Of a DNA stretch of 64,000 bases, positions 9,745 to 19,153 are shown piece by piece (position 1 is the first letter of the stretch; every line of letters begins with the position of its first letter). The position numbers and the translations under genes are program-made. Under the pieces are notes generated by a model. That model saw nothing but the letters and a program-made list of their open reading frames with translations, ran no database searches and had not been told where the DNA came from. This DNA is from Novosphingobium mangrovisedimenti. Lineage in GTDB: Bacteria; Pseudomonadota; Alphaproteobacteria; Sphingomonadales; Sphingomonadaceae. The stretch covers positions 1 to 64,000 of the forward strand of contig NZ_JANZXA010000001.1 in assembly GCF_025153475.1 (NCBI RefSeq). Reading direction: 5' to 3'.

Positions 9745-9894
9745 TCGCGCGTTAACTTTTGCGCCTCTCCAGTCCTGCTGCGGGACGCCGGCCCGAGAGG
9801 GCTGGCGCTTTACCACGCCATAAGCGAAGATCACCACCAGCCATTCCGGCAGATTCGCCGCAGTTTCGCTTCGGTTTCGTCAAGGACAGGTCAC

Positions 9895-10554
9895 GTGGAC
9901 GGACGCATCTTTCTCGCTTCGGGCTTCGTCGCCCTTGCCGCGATCATCGGCGTGCTGGTGACGGCGGCCGCGCCATCCAGACCCGAGCCCGCCTCGCTCG
10001 CCGAAGCGGAAGTCGCTGCGGCCAAGGCAGCCCCCAGGGCACCGGCGCCCGTACCCTCGGCCAAGCCCGCCATAGCGGCCAAGGACGAGCCTTTCGTCAT
10101 CAAGCGCATCCTGCCGATCGACGGCCCGATCAAGTACGGCGAATGGCACTGGGACGACAAGAACGTGCCCGACGGCCCGATCGTGATTACCGTCGATCTC
10201 GACGCCCGCGTGCTCTCGGTCTTCAGGAACGGCTACGAGATCGGCGCCACCGCCGTCCTGCTCGGCACTGGCGACAAGCCCACCCCGCTCGGCGTGTTCC
10301 CGATCACCCAGAAGGACATCGACCACGTGTCCAACATCTACACCGGCGCACCGATGCCCTACATGCAGCGGCTCACCGACGACGGCATCACCCTGCACGG
10401 TTCCAAGGTGGAAAAGGGCTATGCCAGCCACGGCTGCATCGGCATGCCGGACCCCTTCGCCGCCAGGCTCTTTTCGCTGACGCACCTGGGCGACAAGGTC
10501 TACATCACCCGCGGCAAGCAGGTGGACCTGGGCGACAGCCTGGCCGGAAGCTGA
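9895..10554 (+). CDS. L,D-transpeptidase, YkuD domain
   Basis: 219 residues from a GTG start. One N-terminal membrane anchor or signal (about 5-25) is followed by an Ala/Pro linker to about 65 and a YkuD catalytic domain. The active-site pattern His-Gly-x(n)-Ser-His-Gly-Cys is present as LHGSKVEKGYASHGCIGM, with the Cys nucleophile near residue 182. It cross-links or modifies peptidoglycan in the periplasm. It converges on tilS with 3 bases between stops. Confidence 0.9.
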   Translation: MDGRIFLASGFVALAAIIGVLVTAAAPSRPEPASLAEAEVAAAKAAPRAPAPVPSAKPAIAAKDEPFVIKRILPIDGPIKYGEWHWDDKNVPDGPIVITVDLDARVLSVFRNGYEIGATAVLLGTGDKPTPLGVFPITQKDIDHVSNIYTGAPMPYMQRLTDDGITLHGSKVEKGYASHGCIGMPDPFAARLFSLTHLGDKVYITRGKQVDLGDSLAGS

Positions 10555-10557
10555 TCC

Positions 10558-11553
10558 TCAGCCCTTGCGCTTCGCGGCCCTGACCGGGGCTTTCGCGAAA
10601 CTCCACCCGCCCGCATTGGGCCGTGCCACCAGATTGCCGATCGAGGCCGGCTGCCCCTCGACGAGCGCATCGAAAAGCCGCGCCACGGCACCGCCGCGCG
10701 GCGCTTCGCCATCCAGCTCGCGCACGATCCGCCCCACCACGCGCAGGGCCACCGCGCGCGGTGCCTGCGGCCTGTATCTGAGGCCCATCGGCTCCTTCTT
10801 CACGCACGAGCGCCATTCCAGATCGGCCATCCATTCAAGCGCCAGATCGGCTTCGGCGATATGCGCGGCACTGCGGGCGACAGCCGCCACATCGAGCCAG
10901 TCAGCATCGGCAAGCGCCTTGCGGATACGCACGCGGTCGAAACGGTCGTCGGCATTGCTGGGGTCCTCCGCCGCGACAAGACCGGCCCCGCGGACCACCT
11001 CGCCCAGTTCGGCCCGGCGCCAGTCGAGTACCGGACGCAGCAGCGGGATCGGCGTCCCGGGCACCCTGCCCCGCGCCCGGGCACCGGCGAGCCCCGCTAC
11101 GCCGCTGGCCCGGTTGAGGCGCATCAGCAGGGTCTCGGCCTGATCGTCCGCCTGATGCGCGGTCGCGAGCGCGGCAAGACCCCGCTCCTCGACCCAGTCG
11201 GCCATCGCCGCATAGCGTGCCAGCCGTGCTTCGGCCTGGACATTGCCTTCCGATACAACGACCGGCAGCGTCGCATGCGGCACGCCCAGCCCGGCACAGA
11301 CACGCGCGACTTCCGCCGCCTCGTCCGCCGCTTCGGCGCGCAAGCCATGATCGACCGTGGCCGCCTCGACCCGCCCGGGCAGCGCGGCATGGCCAAGCAG
11401 CAGCAGGGCAAGGCTGTCCGGCCCGCCCGACACGGCAAGCCCAAGCTTCGCTTCAGGCTCGTCGATGCCTTCGGGCCAGATCGCCGCCAGCCCGGTGCGG
11501 AAGCGCTCGCACGCTTGCGCGCTCAGGCTGCCCTCAGCTGCAGGCGAGCCCAT
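10558..11553 (-). CDS. tilS: tRNA(Ile)-lysidine synthase
   Basis: 331 residues. The N-terminal PP-loop ATPase has SGGPDS near residue 40 and DHGLR near 70, with HQADDQAET for substrate binding. It makes lysidine at C34 of tRNA-Ile(CAU), essential for AUA decoding. The C-terminal extension is short compared with E. coli TilS, as is usual in alphaproteobacteria. The start ATG at 11553 lies inside the last codons of cpoB (20-bp overlap), so the two are translationally coupled; the upstream extension would run deeper into cpoB and is not needed. Confidence 0.93.
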   Translation of the reverse strand: MGSPAAEGSLSAQACERFRTGLAAIWPEGIDEPEAKLGLAVSGGPDSLALLLLGHAALPGRVEAATVDHGLRAEAADEAAEVARVCAGLGVPHATLPVVVSEGNVQAEARLARYAAMADWVEERGLAALATAHQADDQAETLLMRLNRASGVAGLAGARARGRVPGTPIPLLRPVLDWRRAELGEVVRGAGLVAAEDPSNADDRFDRVRIRKALADADWLDVAAVARSAAHIAEADLALEWMADLEWRSCVKKEPMGLRYRPQAPRAVALRVVGRIVRELDGEAPRGGAVARLFDALVEGQPASIGNLVARPNAGGWSFAKAPVRAAKRKG

Positions 11554-12493
11554 TGCGCGTGGAATCGTAGAGGCCCTGCAGACGGCCGGCCGCCTCGGAT
11601 GCATACGTCTCGCTGAACTCGGCGAGCGCGATGCAGGCGCGCTTGGTATCCTTCATCTGCTTCATCGTGACGGCGAGATAGAGCAGGCTGTCGGGCGCAC
11701 GCTCGCCGCGCTTGTCGGTCTGGTAGTTCTGCAGGAACCACTTGGCCGCCTCGCCCGGATTGCCGTCGTCGAAATAGGCGCGGCCCAGCAGATTGCGGCC
11801 CCAGCTCGCGCGGCGATGCTTGGGGTACTTTTCGAGGAACAGCTTCAGCTGCTGCTCCGCCTCGGGATAGAACTTGGCTTCCCACAGGCGGAAACCATAG
11901 ACGTATTCGTCGTCTGCCGGATCGCCGGTCTGCGGCTTGACGATGGCCTTCACGGCCTCGACCCGCGCCGAGGGCGGCGGTGCCGGCTTCGCCTGCACGG
12001 GGGCCGGCGTCACAGGCTTGGTGGAGGCGCCACCCGTCATGGCATCGAGGTTGGACTGCGCCGCATCGGCAGCCGGCCCGGCAGGAACCGGCGCGGCTGC
12101 AGGGGCCGCAGCCGCCGGCTGCACTCCACCCGCAAGCTTTATCTCGAGCTGGTTGATGCGGTTGGTGTTCTGCTCGATCTGCGATGTGAGCCGCGCCATC
12201 TGCGCCTCGACCGCATCCATGCGCGTCAGCAGGTCGCTGACGGGCGTGGTCACCGGCTGCCCCGGCGCCTTGGCGGGCGCGGGCGTCGGCGTGATCTCGG
12301 GCTCGAAGAACTTGCCGTCGGGGCCCGGGAAAACCTTGCGCTGCAACGCACGCACTTCGGCTTCCACCTTCTTCAGGCGCACGTCGACATTGTCCTGCGC
12401 CGATGCGGGCATCGCCCCGGCCATCAGGACCGACGCTGCGGCGGTCGTCGCCAGCAGGCGCGCGAACCGCGAAACCTCAAGGGAAGCTTTCAT
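11534..12493 (-). CDS. cpoB: Cell-division coordinator / Tol-Pal periplasmic protein (YbgF)
   Basis: 319 residues. The signal peptide ends near 33 (MPASAQ). A short coiled-coil TolA-binding region (VDVRLKKVEAEVRALQRKV, then MDAVEAQMARLTSQIE) is followed by a Pro/Ala linker and C-terminal TPR repeats (YVYGFRLWEAKFYPEAEQQL, YFDDGNPGEAAKWF). CpoB couples peptidoglycan synthesis with Tol-Pal outer-membrane constriction. The ATG at 12493 is preferred over a TTG two codons upstream. The pal and tol genes are not in the window. Confidence 0.92.
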   Translation of the reverse strand: MKASLEVSRFARLLATTAAASVLMAGAMPASAQDNVDVRLKKVEAEVRALQRKVFPGPDGKFFEPEITPTPAPAKAPGQPVTTPVSDLLTRMDAVEAQMARLTSQIEQNTNRINQLEIKLAGGVQPAAAAPAAAPVPAGPAADAAQSNLDAMTGGASTKPVTPAPVQAKPAPPPSARVEAVKAIVKPQTGDPADDEYVYGFRLWEAKFYPEAEQQLKLFLEKYPKHRRASWGRNLLGRAYFDDGNPGEAAKWFLQNYQTDKRGERAPDSLLYLAVTMKQMKDTKRACIALAEFSETYASEAAGRLQGLYDSTRNGLACS

Positions 12494-12629
12494 CGCCAAT
12501 TCAACTCCATATCAGAACGTTCCCCGCGCCTTCCCGGTCCCTGACTGGCGGAGACGGATGGAACGGGGAATTAACCAAGGAGAATTCGCCTCAGTTGTTG
12601 CCGCAAGTATCCAGGCCTGTCGAGGCCGC

Positions 12630-13787
12630 CTACTCGGAATCCGTGGAAACCGGCGCCGGCGTGCCCGGCGCCTGGGGCGGGACGGCCGCCGGACTGGCGC
12701 TCGCCGCAGGTGCGGAAGCCGCGCCGGTGTCGGCGGAGCCAGGCCTTGCGGCTGGTTTCGCGCTCGGCTTCGGGCTCGGGACCGCGAGCGGCTGCACCAG
12801 CGGCACGCTTGTCATGCGCGGCGCGGTCGTGCGGGTCGCGGTCGGCGCGGGCGTTGGTGCCGAGGCGGCGGGCTGGGGCGTACGGCGCGTGGCCGAAGGT
12901 GTCGGAGACGGTGCCGGCGCCGCAACGGGGGCCCGGCTCGGCATCGTCGCGGGCCTGGCCGCGCTGGGTCCGGACACCCGCGCCGAAGGCACGGGAGCCG
13001 GATTGTCGCGGGCCAGAAGGTCCCGCGCGACAAGCGACACGCCCGAGATCGTCTCCGGACGGGTGGACAGCGGCGCCACGGCCTTGCCGCCGACAGCCAC
13101 CTGCAGTGCATCCGGGCGGCCCGTGCGCAGTTTCGGTCCCTGCGCATCGGCGGGCACCGTCCAGCTCTCACCCTTGTCCAGTTCACGTTCGAAGAGACGC
13201 GTGCCGCTCGCATCGGTGACCCGCAGCCAGATGCCGTCGGCAGTCGACGTGAGCACCACCGCGCCGTCCGAAGCTTCCGTCACGGACGGCACAGGCGCTG
13301 TCGAAGCGCTCGCCACCGGGGTCGGCGCTTCCGAGGATAGCAGGTCGGGCAGCTTGCCCTCAGGCGAGAGGAAGCTGTTCCAGAACAGCAGCACCAGGGC
13401 GATGACGAGAACCGCACCGGCCGCGCCCAGCCACGCCAGCCGCAACGGCGGCACGCGCGCGGGATCGCCCGGCTCGAAGCTTGGCAGCGGCTGGTGATGA
13501 CCGATCTCTTCCCGGTCGATCTGGCTATGCACGGCGCCGGCGATGTCGGCCTCGTCGAGGCCGAGCACGCGTGCATAGGCGCGCGCGAAGCCGACGGCAT
13601 ATGTCCGGGCCGCGAGGTCGCCGAAGCGATCCTCCTCGATGGCGACGAGATGGCGTTCTGCGATCTTTGTCCGGGAGGCAATATCGCTGACACTCAGACC
13701 GGCGGCTTCGCGCGCCGAGCGCAGCTGGCTGCCGGCGGTCAATGGGAGGCTCTGCTGCCCCTGCCCGTCTGTATTGTCATTGTCCAT
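12630..13787 (-). CDS. rodZ: Cytoskeletal helix-turn-helix protein RodZ-like
   Basis: 385 residues. An N-terminal HTH_25 domain (LRSAREAAGLSVSDIASRTK, then YAVGFARAYARVLGLD) covers about 20-95. A single membrane helix (LAWLGAAGAVLVIALVLLFW) sits near 120-140, a periplasmic DUF4115 domain near 175-245 (DGIWLRVTDASG), and the tail is a long Ala/Pro/Thr-rich low-complexity stretch. RodZ links MreB to the elongation machinery. It lies upstream of cpoB with a 136-base gap in which I see no other feature. Confidence 0.88.
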   Translation of the reverse strand: MDNDNTDGQGQQSLPLTAGSQLRSAREAAGLSVSDIASRTKIAERHLVAIEEDRFGDLAARTYAVGFARAYARVLGLDEADIAGAVHSQIDREEIGHHQPLPSFEPGDPARVPPLRLAWLGAAGAVLVIALVLLFWNSFLSPEGKLPDLLSSEAPTPVASASTAPVPSVTEASDGAVVLTSTADGIWLRVTDASGTRLFERELDKGESWTVPADAQGPKLRTGRPDALQVAVGGKAVAPLSTRPETISGVSLVARDLLARDNPAPVPSARVSGPSAARPATMPSRAPVAAPAPSPTPSATRRTPQPAASAPTPAPTATRTTAPRMTSVPLVQPLAVPSPKPSAKPAARPGSADTGAASAPAASASPAAVPPQAPGTPAPVSTDSE

Positions 13788-13948
13788 TCAGCGCCCGGAA
13801 AGTCTCTAGTAAATTTCAGCCGTACAAGCACCTTGCAACCAAAACCCACGACCGCCCAAAGTCAATCGCATGAGGGGAAATCTGTGGGATATGTTGGGGG
13901 CGACACGATCAGGCGTGCAACATAACGGTGGAAAGCGACCGAAATGCG

Positions 13949-16225
13949 TCAATCGGCGTGAATTCCCCGCTCCGCCGCCCACTCCGAGATCGCCGCGCGC
14001 AGGTCCGCCGGTGGCGATGCCAGCCATCCCTCCATGGCCGCCCCGATCTCGCCCAGATGGACCTTCCCGACCAGTTCCTTGATCGGACCGACCGATGCGG
14101 GCGTGATCGACATGCGGTTGATGCCCAGGCCCATCAGCGCCAGAGCCTCCAGCCGGCGTCCGCCCATCTCGCCGCACACGCCGATATCGACGTTGAAGCC
14201 GTCGAGACTGCGAACCGAGCGCCGGATAAAGCGCAGGATCGCGGGACTCAACCAGTCGTAGCGCTCGGCGAGCTTGGGATTGGAACGATCCGCCGCGAAC
14301 AGGAACTGGGTCAGGTCGTTGGTGCCGATCGACAGGAACGAGATCTTCGGCCCCAGCAAGTCGAGCTGGTCGGCCAGCGCCGGCACTTCGAGCATGACCC
14401 CGTAGCGGATCGCTTCGGGCAAGAGCCTCTTGCGCTGCTTGAGATAGGCCAGCTGCCCGTCGAAAACCGCCTTGGCCGCATCGAACTCCCAAGGCTCGGC
14501 CACCATCGGGAACATGACGTTGAGCGTGCGCCCCGCGCCCGCTTCCAGCAGCGCGCGCGCCTGCGCCTTGAGCAGGCCATCGCGTTCCAGTGCCACGCGC
14601 AGCGCGCGCCAGCCCATCGCCGGGTTCTCCTCGCCCTCGCCGTCGTCGTGCCGCAGATAGGGCAGGGTCTTGTCGCCGCCGATGTCGACCGTGCGGAACA
14701 CCACCGGCTTGTCCCCGGCGGCATCCATTACGTCGCGATAGAGCCGGGTCTGCCGCTCGCGCTGGGGCAGCGTGGCCGAGACGAGGAACTGGAACTCGGT
14801 GCGGAACAGGCCGATGCCGTCCGCGCCGGTCAGGCTGAGGTTGGCGATGTCGTCGCGCAGCCCCGCGTTGATCATCACCTGGACGCGCTTGCCGTCTAGC
14901 GAGGTCGGCTGCACGTCGCGCAGCGCGGCATAGGCCGCCTGCCGTTCGCGGTTCTTCGCGAAGCGCGCCTCGAAAGCCTCGGTAATCCCGGCCGAAGGAC
15001 GCACGGTTGCCGTGCCCTGCTCTGCGTCGAGCAGCAACTGGTCGCCCTCGCGCACCACGCCGCGCAGCCCCCGCACGCGGCCGAGCACCGGAACCCCCAT
15101 CGCCCGCGCGACGATTGTGACGTGGCTGGTAAGCGACCCCTCCTCGAGGATCACACCCTTGAGGCGGCGGCGGTCGTATTCGAGCAGTTCGGCCGGGCCC
15201 AGATTGCGCGCAATGAGGATCGCATCCGTGCGCAGGCCCATCGACGCGGCCGTGCCGATCTGGCCCGAGACGATCCGCAGCAGGCGGTTCGCAAGGTCTT
15301 CCAGATCATGCATGCGGTCTGCCAGCAGCGGGTCGTCGATCTGGCGCATGCGCATGCGGGTACGCTGCTGCACGCGCTCGATCGCGGCCTCGGCGGTCAG
15401 GCCGGAATCGATCGCCTCGTTGATGCGGCGGGTCCAGCCCTCGTCGTAGGCGAACATGCGGTAGGTCTCGAGTACCTCCTCGTGCTCGCCCCCCACGCCG
15501 AATTCGGCCTGGCTCGCCATGCGGTCGATCTGCTCGCGCATCTTGTCGAAGGCGAGGATGACGCGCTGGCGCTCCGCCTCTGTGTCCTCGGCAACGACAT
15601 GCTCGATCGTCACGCGCGGCTGGTGGAACACCGCCACCCCGCTGGCGAGGCCCTTGACGAGGCTGAGGCCATGCAACTGCTCGGGCCCGGTCTGGGCCGC
15701 GCTCAGGGACCACGCCCCTTCTTCGTCGATCAGGTCCGCATTCACGATCAGCTCGGAGAGCACCATGGCCACTGTCTGCAGCGCCTCGATCTCGACTTCC
15801 TCGTACCGACGCGGGTCGACATGCTGGACGCTGAGCACGCCCACGGCACGCTCGCGCCGCACGATCGGGACGCCGGCGAACGAGTGGAACTTTTCCTCAC
15901 CCGTTTCCGGACGATAGGAGAAGTCGGGATGCGCGGCCGCCTCGGCGAGGTTGAGGGTCTCGATCTTATCGGCGATCATGCCAACGAGACCCTCCCCCAC
16001 CGCCATGCGGGTGACATGCACAGCTTCCTGTGCCAGGCCGCGTGTCGCGAACAGTTCCAGCATCCCCTCGCGCAGGAGGTAGATCGAGCAGACCTCGCTA
16101 TCGAGGCATCCGCCGATCACTTCCACCACGTTGTTCAGCTTCGCTTGCGCATGGCTGCGCGAAGCCATCACCTCGTGGAGGCCCGTGAGGATGTTTCTTG
16201 CTGCTTCTACGGCTCCGCTGGTCAT
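13949..16225 (-). CDS. ptsP: Nitrogen PTS enzyme I, GAF-containing
   Basis: 758 residues. The N-terminal GAF domain (about 20-165; VCSIYLLREGMLELFATRGL) is followed by the PEP-utilising enzyme domains: phosphohistidine region EEGSLTSHVTIVARAMGVPV near 360, FRTEFQFLV, and the PEP-binding barrel with FLSIGTNDLTQFLFAADR and CGEMGG near the C terminus. EI-Ntr phosphorylates NPr and signals nitrogen status, and in alphaproteobacteria also influences (p)ppGpp and PHA metabolism. It is a single gene on the minus strand. Confidence 0.95.
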   Translation of the reverse strand: MTSGAVEAARNILTGLHEVMASRSHAQAKLNNVVEVIGGCLDSEVCSIYLLREGMLELFATRGLAQEAVHVTRMAVGEGLVGMIADKIETLNLAEAAAHPDFSYRPETGEEKFHSFAGVPIVRRERAVGVLSVQHVDPRRYEEVEIEALQTVAMVLSELIVNADLIDEEGAWSLSAAQTGPEQLHGLSLVKGLASGVAVFHQPRVTIEHVVAEDTEAERQRVILAFDKMREQIDRMASQAEFGVGGEHEEVLETYRMFAYDEGWTRRINEAIDSGLTAEAAIERVQQRTRMRMRQIDDPLLADRMHDLEDLANRLLRIVSGQIGTAASMGLRTDAILIARNLGPAELLEYDRRRLKGVILEEGSLTSHVTIVARAMGVPVLGRVRGLRGVVREGDQLLLDAEQGTATVRPSAGITEAFEARFAKNRERQAAYAALRDVQPTSLDGKRVQVMINAGLRDDIANLSLTGADGIGLFRTEFQFLVSATLPQRERQTRLYRDVMDAAGDKPVVFRTVDIGGDKTLPYLRHDDGEGEENPAMGWRALRVALERDGLLKAQARALLEAGAGRTLNVMFPMVAEPWEFDAAKAVFDGQLAYLKQRKRLLPEAIRYGVMLEVPALADQLDLLGPKISFLSIGTNDLTQFLFAADRSNPKLAERYDWLSPAILRFIRRSVRSLDGFNVDIGVCGEMGGRRLEALALMGLGINRMSITPASVGPIKELVGKVHLGEIGAAMEGWLASPPADLRAAISEWAAERGIHAD

Positions 16226-16326
16226 GACTTTTGCACGTAACCCAAAGCGAGACCTTTGGGAACGCAGCGGGGCCGAGAAATCAGCGCGTTCGGACGATTT
16301 CGCTCAAATGGAAGGTCGATCGGCGG

Positions 16327-16482
16327 TCAGAACCGCACGATCTCTTCCTTGAGTCTCAGCTTTCGCTTCTTGAGGGCCTGGATCACCGCGGCATCAGGCA
16401 TCGGGCGGCTCAATTCCTGGTGGATTTGCCGTTCGATACCGGCATGCTTGAGCTGCAGGGCGCTGACGTGCGAACTATCCAT
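16327..16482 (-). CDS. DUF465 (YdcH-like) small protein
   Basis: A 51-residue protein (starts MDSSHVSALQLKHAGIERQI, ends LKEEIVRF). It has the DUF465 pattern: an N-terminal helix with H-x-x-I/L-E/D, then the basic C-terminal helix IQALKKRKLRLKEEI. The ATG has an AGGAGGAA site about 6-8 bases upstream. It is divergent from a second DUF465 gene that starts 188 bases away. The family is widespread and of unknown function. Confidence 0.85.
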   Translation of the reverse strand: MDSSHVSALQLKHAGIERQIHQELSRPMPDAAVIQALKKRKLRLKEEIVRF

Positions 16483-16670
16483 GGATGGTTCCTCCTCTTC
16501 CGGCCGAACCTGTCATCATGACCGGACGCCGAGGGCCCGGATTGGCGACTCGGCTTCTCTAGATCCGGCGCGAAATCATCGAACCACATTCAGGCCATCT
16601 TGCGAAGAGGCTGAATGCTACATATCGGTGAATTGCGTGAATCTTGCGTTCGGCAGGACGGAGGCCTTGC

Positions 16671-16907
16671 ATGCCTCGCGGCGACGAAAACCAGACAAGG
16701 AATTCCGGCGTGACCGAAGAGGAAATGCGCAAGCGCCTCGAAATCCTGAGAATCGAGCATCGCGACCTCGATGCTGCAATCGATGCCTTGCTGGCGTCCG
16801 GATCGAGCGATCAGATGCAGATCGCCCGCCTGAAAAAGCGCAAGCTGAAGCTGAAGGACCAGATTACCCAGATCGAGGACTATCTGATCCCCGACATCAT
16901 CGCCTGA
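16671..16907 (+). CDS. DUF465 (YdcH-like) small protein
   Basis: 78 residues. After a polar 20-residue leader, the DUF465 helix pair is clear: MRKRLEILRIEHRDLDAAID, then the signature helix IARLKKRKLKLKDQITQIED. ATG at 16671 has GGAGG about 7 bases upstream; a GTG at 16710 would remove the leader. It is divergent from the shorter DUF465 gene at 16327, and both share the KKRKL core, suggesting duplication. Function unknown. Confidence 0.85.
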   Translation: MPRGDENQTRNSGVTEEEMRKRLEILRIEHRDLDAAIDALLASGSSDQMQIARLKKRKLKLKDQITQIEDYLIPDIIA

Positions 16908-16964
16908 TCCCTACGATCCCGCCACTTTTGGCGTCCCCGCCCCTCCATCCCACGGTTAACTTGT

Positions 16965-16977
16965 GTTCACTATGAAC
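16965..16977. promoter_or_regulatory. 13-bp palindrome upstream of rcdA
   Basis: GTTCA-CTA-TGAAC is a perfect palindrome about 90 bases upstream of the rcdA start, inside a wider ACGGTT/AACCGT inverted repeat (16952-16980). The alphaproteobacterial LexA box is a direct repeat GTTC-N7-GTTC, which this is not. It is a candidate operator with no assigned regulator. Confidence 0.25.
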
Positions 16978-17068
16978 CGTTCCGAACGGGGACAGCGGGA
17001 AACTTTGCAGCGCATTTTTACCATTGGATGCTTGCCGCCGAGTCGCGAGTGAGAAATATGAACGGCAA

Positions 17069-17533
17069 ATGTCCGAACCGGTCGCCATAAACCCGCGCAT
17101 CATAGAAGCGCTCTACAGTGAAGCTCTCGTCCTCTCGGACGAGGTTCGTGGCGCCTTCACGCTGTCCGGCCGCCTCGAACGGGCCAGCCTGGACGAGGAT
17201 CTGACGCGCGTCGCGCTTTCGAGCGAGGGACTGCGCACGACCACCCGAATGATGCACGCGATTGCCTGGCTGCTCAATCATCGTGCCTATTTTCTTGGGG
17301 AAATCAGCCAGTTGCAGCTTCGTCGCCATGGCAGACTGGCCCCCGACATGCGTCGGTCGGAGCCCGAGCAGCTGGCCCTGCTCGATCCGAAGATCGTCGA
17401 ACTCGTGCAAACCACCCGCTGTTTCTACGATCGCCTGCTGCGCCTCGACAGCAACTGGCGGCTGAGCGACCACAGCCAGCCCAGCGCGCTGGAGCGCCTA
17501 CGTGAACGCCTCGAACGCCGGCTGGCGAGCTGA
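17069..17533 (+). CDS. rcdA: RcdA-family protein (DUF1465), CtrA-degradation adaptor
   Basis: 154 residues, all helical, matching DUF1465. It begins PRIIEALYSEALVLSDEVR and carries TTRMMHAIAWLLNHRAYFLG and RCFYDRLLRLDSNWRL. In Caulobacter, RcdA is an adaptor that helps ClpXP destroy CtrA and other substrates during the cell cycle. The ATG at 17069 is the only good start; a TTG at 17024 would add 15 residues unlike the family. It converges on glpK. Confidence 0.8.
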   Translation: MSEPVAINPRIIEALYSEALVLSDEVRGAFTLSGRLERASLDEDLTRVALSSEGLRTTTRMMHAIAWLLNHRAYFLGEISQLQLRRHGRLAPDMRRSEPEQLALLDPKIVELVQTTRCFYDRLLRLDSNWRLSDHSQPSALERLRERLERRLAS

Positions 17534-17563
17534 CGCCGATTCATCGTTAACAACCGGTCCGTT

Positions 17564-19042
17564 TCAGACCGCCGCCAGCGCCCTTGCCCAGTTCTCGATC
17601 CGCTCGCCGCGCACCGCCTCGGACATCGACGGCGTGAAAGTCCGGCGCGTGCCGCCCATCGCCGCTGCCGCCGCTTCCAGCGAAGCGAAGAGCCCCGCCC
17701 CCAGCCCGGCAAGCATGGCCGCGCCCAGCGCGGTCGTCTCGACGGAGGCCGGCCGCTCGACCGGCAGCGCGAGCACGTCGGCCAGGTCCTGCGCGATCCA
17801 GTCGTTGGCGCTCATGCCGCCATCGATCCTGAGCGTGGTCCATGTGGCACCATCGGCAGCGAAAGCCTCGGCAAGGTCGCGCGTCTGCATCGCCATGGCC
17901 TCGAGTGCCGCGCGCACGAGGTGCGCTCGGGTGCTGGCAAAAGTCAGCCCGGAGATCGATGCCCGCGCATCCGCCCGCCAGTGCGGTGCCCCCAGCCCCG
18001 CCAGCGCGGGCACGATAACCACTCCGCCGCTGTCCTGCACCGAGCGGGCCAGCGCCTCGGTCTCGGAAGCCGCATCGATCAGGCCCAGACTGTCGCGCAG
18101 CCACTGCACGAGGCTGCCGGCAACGAACACCGATCCTTCGAGCGCATAAGTCCGCTCCCCGCCGGTCTGACACAGCACCGTCGCCAGCAGCCGGTGCGCC
18201 GAGGACGGCACTTGCGCCCCCATGTTCGCCAGCACGAAAGCACCGGTGCCATAAGTCGCCTTGGTTTCGCCGACGGCAAGGCAGCCCTGACCGATGGTCG
18301 CCGCCTGCTGGTCTCCGGCCATGCCCGCCACCGCGACCGACGCGCCCAGCCATTCGGGCAACGCCGTCCCGATCGCTCCCGCGCAATCGCAGATTTCCGG
18401 CAACGCGGCGCGCGGCACGCCGAACAGGTCGCACAGCCCCTCGTCCCAGCCACGCCCGGCCAGTCCGAGCAGACTGGTGCGCGAGGCATTGCTGGCATCG
18501 GTCATGTGGGCGCCGCCCGTAAGGCGATACAACAGCCAGGATTCGACCGTGCCGAGCGCCAGCCGCCCGCTCTCGCTTGCCGCGCGCACTTCGGGAACGG
18601 CGTCGTGCATCCAGCCCATCTTGGTTGCTGAAAAATAGGGATCGAGAATCAACCCCGTCGCCGCCTGCACGCCCGCCTCGTGCCCGGCCTCGCGCAGCGC
18701 CTCGCAGACGGATGCGGTGCGACGGTCCTGCCAGACGATCGCGCGGGTGAGCGGCGCGCCGCTCGCCTTGTCCCATGCGACGACCGTCTCGCGCTGGTTG
18801 GCGATGCCGATCGCAGCGATCCGGTCCACCCCGCCCGCCTGCGTCACCGCCTGCCGGGCGCAGGCCAGCACGCCCTGCCAGATCTCCTCGGCATCGTGCT
18901 CGACCCAGCCCGCGCGCGGATAGTGCTGCGTCAGCGCCCGCTGCGCCATGGCACGCACTGTCCCGTCCGGCGCAAAGACCATCGCCCGATTCGAAGTGGT
19001 TCCCGCATCGATTACCAGGATCGCTTCGCCTTCGACCTGCAT
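17564..19042 (-). CDS. glpK: Glycerol kinase
   Basis: 492 residues from the ATG at 19042 (starts MQVEGEAILVIDAGTTSNRA); an alternative ATG lies 8 codons upstream at 19066. FGGY kinase fold: DAGTTSNRAM phosphate loop, NQRETVVAWDK, VWQDRRT, ATYGTGAFVL, RIDGGMSANDW and TALGAAMLAG are all present. It phosphorylates glycerol to glycerol-3-phosphate. There is no GlpD or GlpF nearby; it is isolated between rcdA and a divergent hydrolase gene. Confidence 0.93.
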   Translation of the reverse strand: MQVEGEAILVIDAGTTSNRAMVFAPDGTVRAMAQRALTQHYPRAGWVEHDAEEIWQGVLACARQAVTQAGGVDRIAAIGIANQRETVVAWDKASGAPLTRAIVWQDRRTASVCEALREAGHEAGVQAATGLILDPYFSATKMGWMHDAVPEVRAASESGRLALGTVESWLLYRLTGGAHMTDASNASRTSLLGLAGRGWDEGLCDLFGVPRAALPEICDCAGAIGTALPEWLGASVAVAGMAGDQQAATIGQGCLAVGETKATYGTGAFVLANMGAQVPSSAHRLLATVLCQTGGERTYALEGSVFVAGSLVQWLRDSLGLIDAASETEALARSVQDSGGVVIVPALAGLGAPHWRADARASISGLTFASTRAHLVRAALEAMAMQTRDLAEAFAADGATWTTLRIDGGMSANDWIAQDLADVLALPVERPASVETTALGAAMLAGLGAGLFASLEAAAAAMGGTRRTFTPSMSEAVRGERIENWARALAAV

Positions 19043-19153
19043 CGCCCATCCCCCGTCCGGTTTCATCGCCGTGCGTTTCGCGCGGATGCCCCTGCCTTAG
19101 CCTCCCGCCACGCATGGGTCGACAGGCGCCGTGCCAGCGCCCATATCGCGCCC

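Noticed and set aside
16965-16982. LexA box upstream of rcdA
   Set aside because: The alphaproteobacterial LexA site is GTTC-N7-GTTC; here the direct spacing is 10 and the better reading is an inverted repeat.
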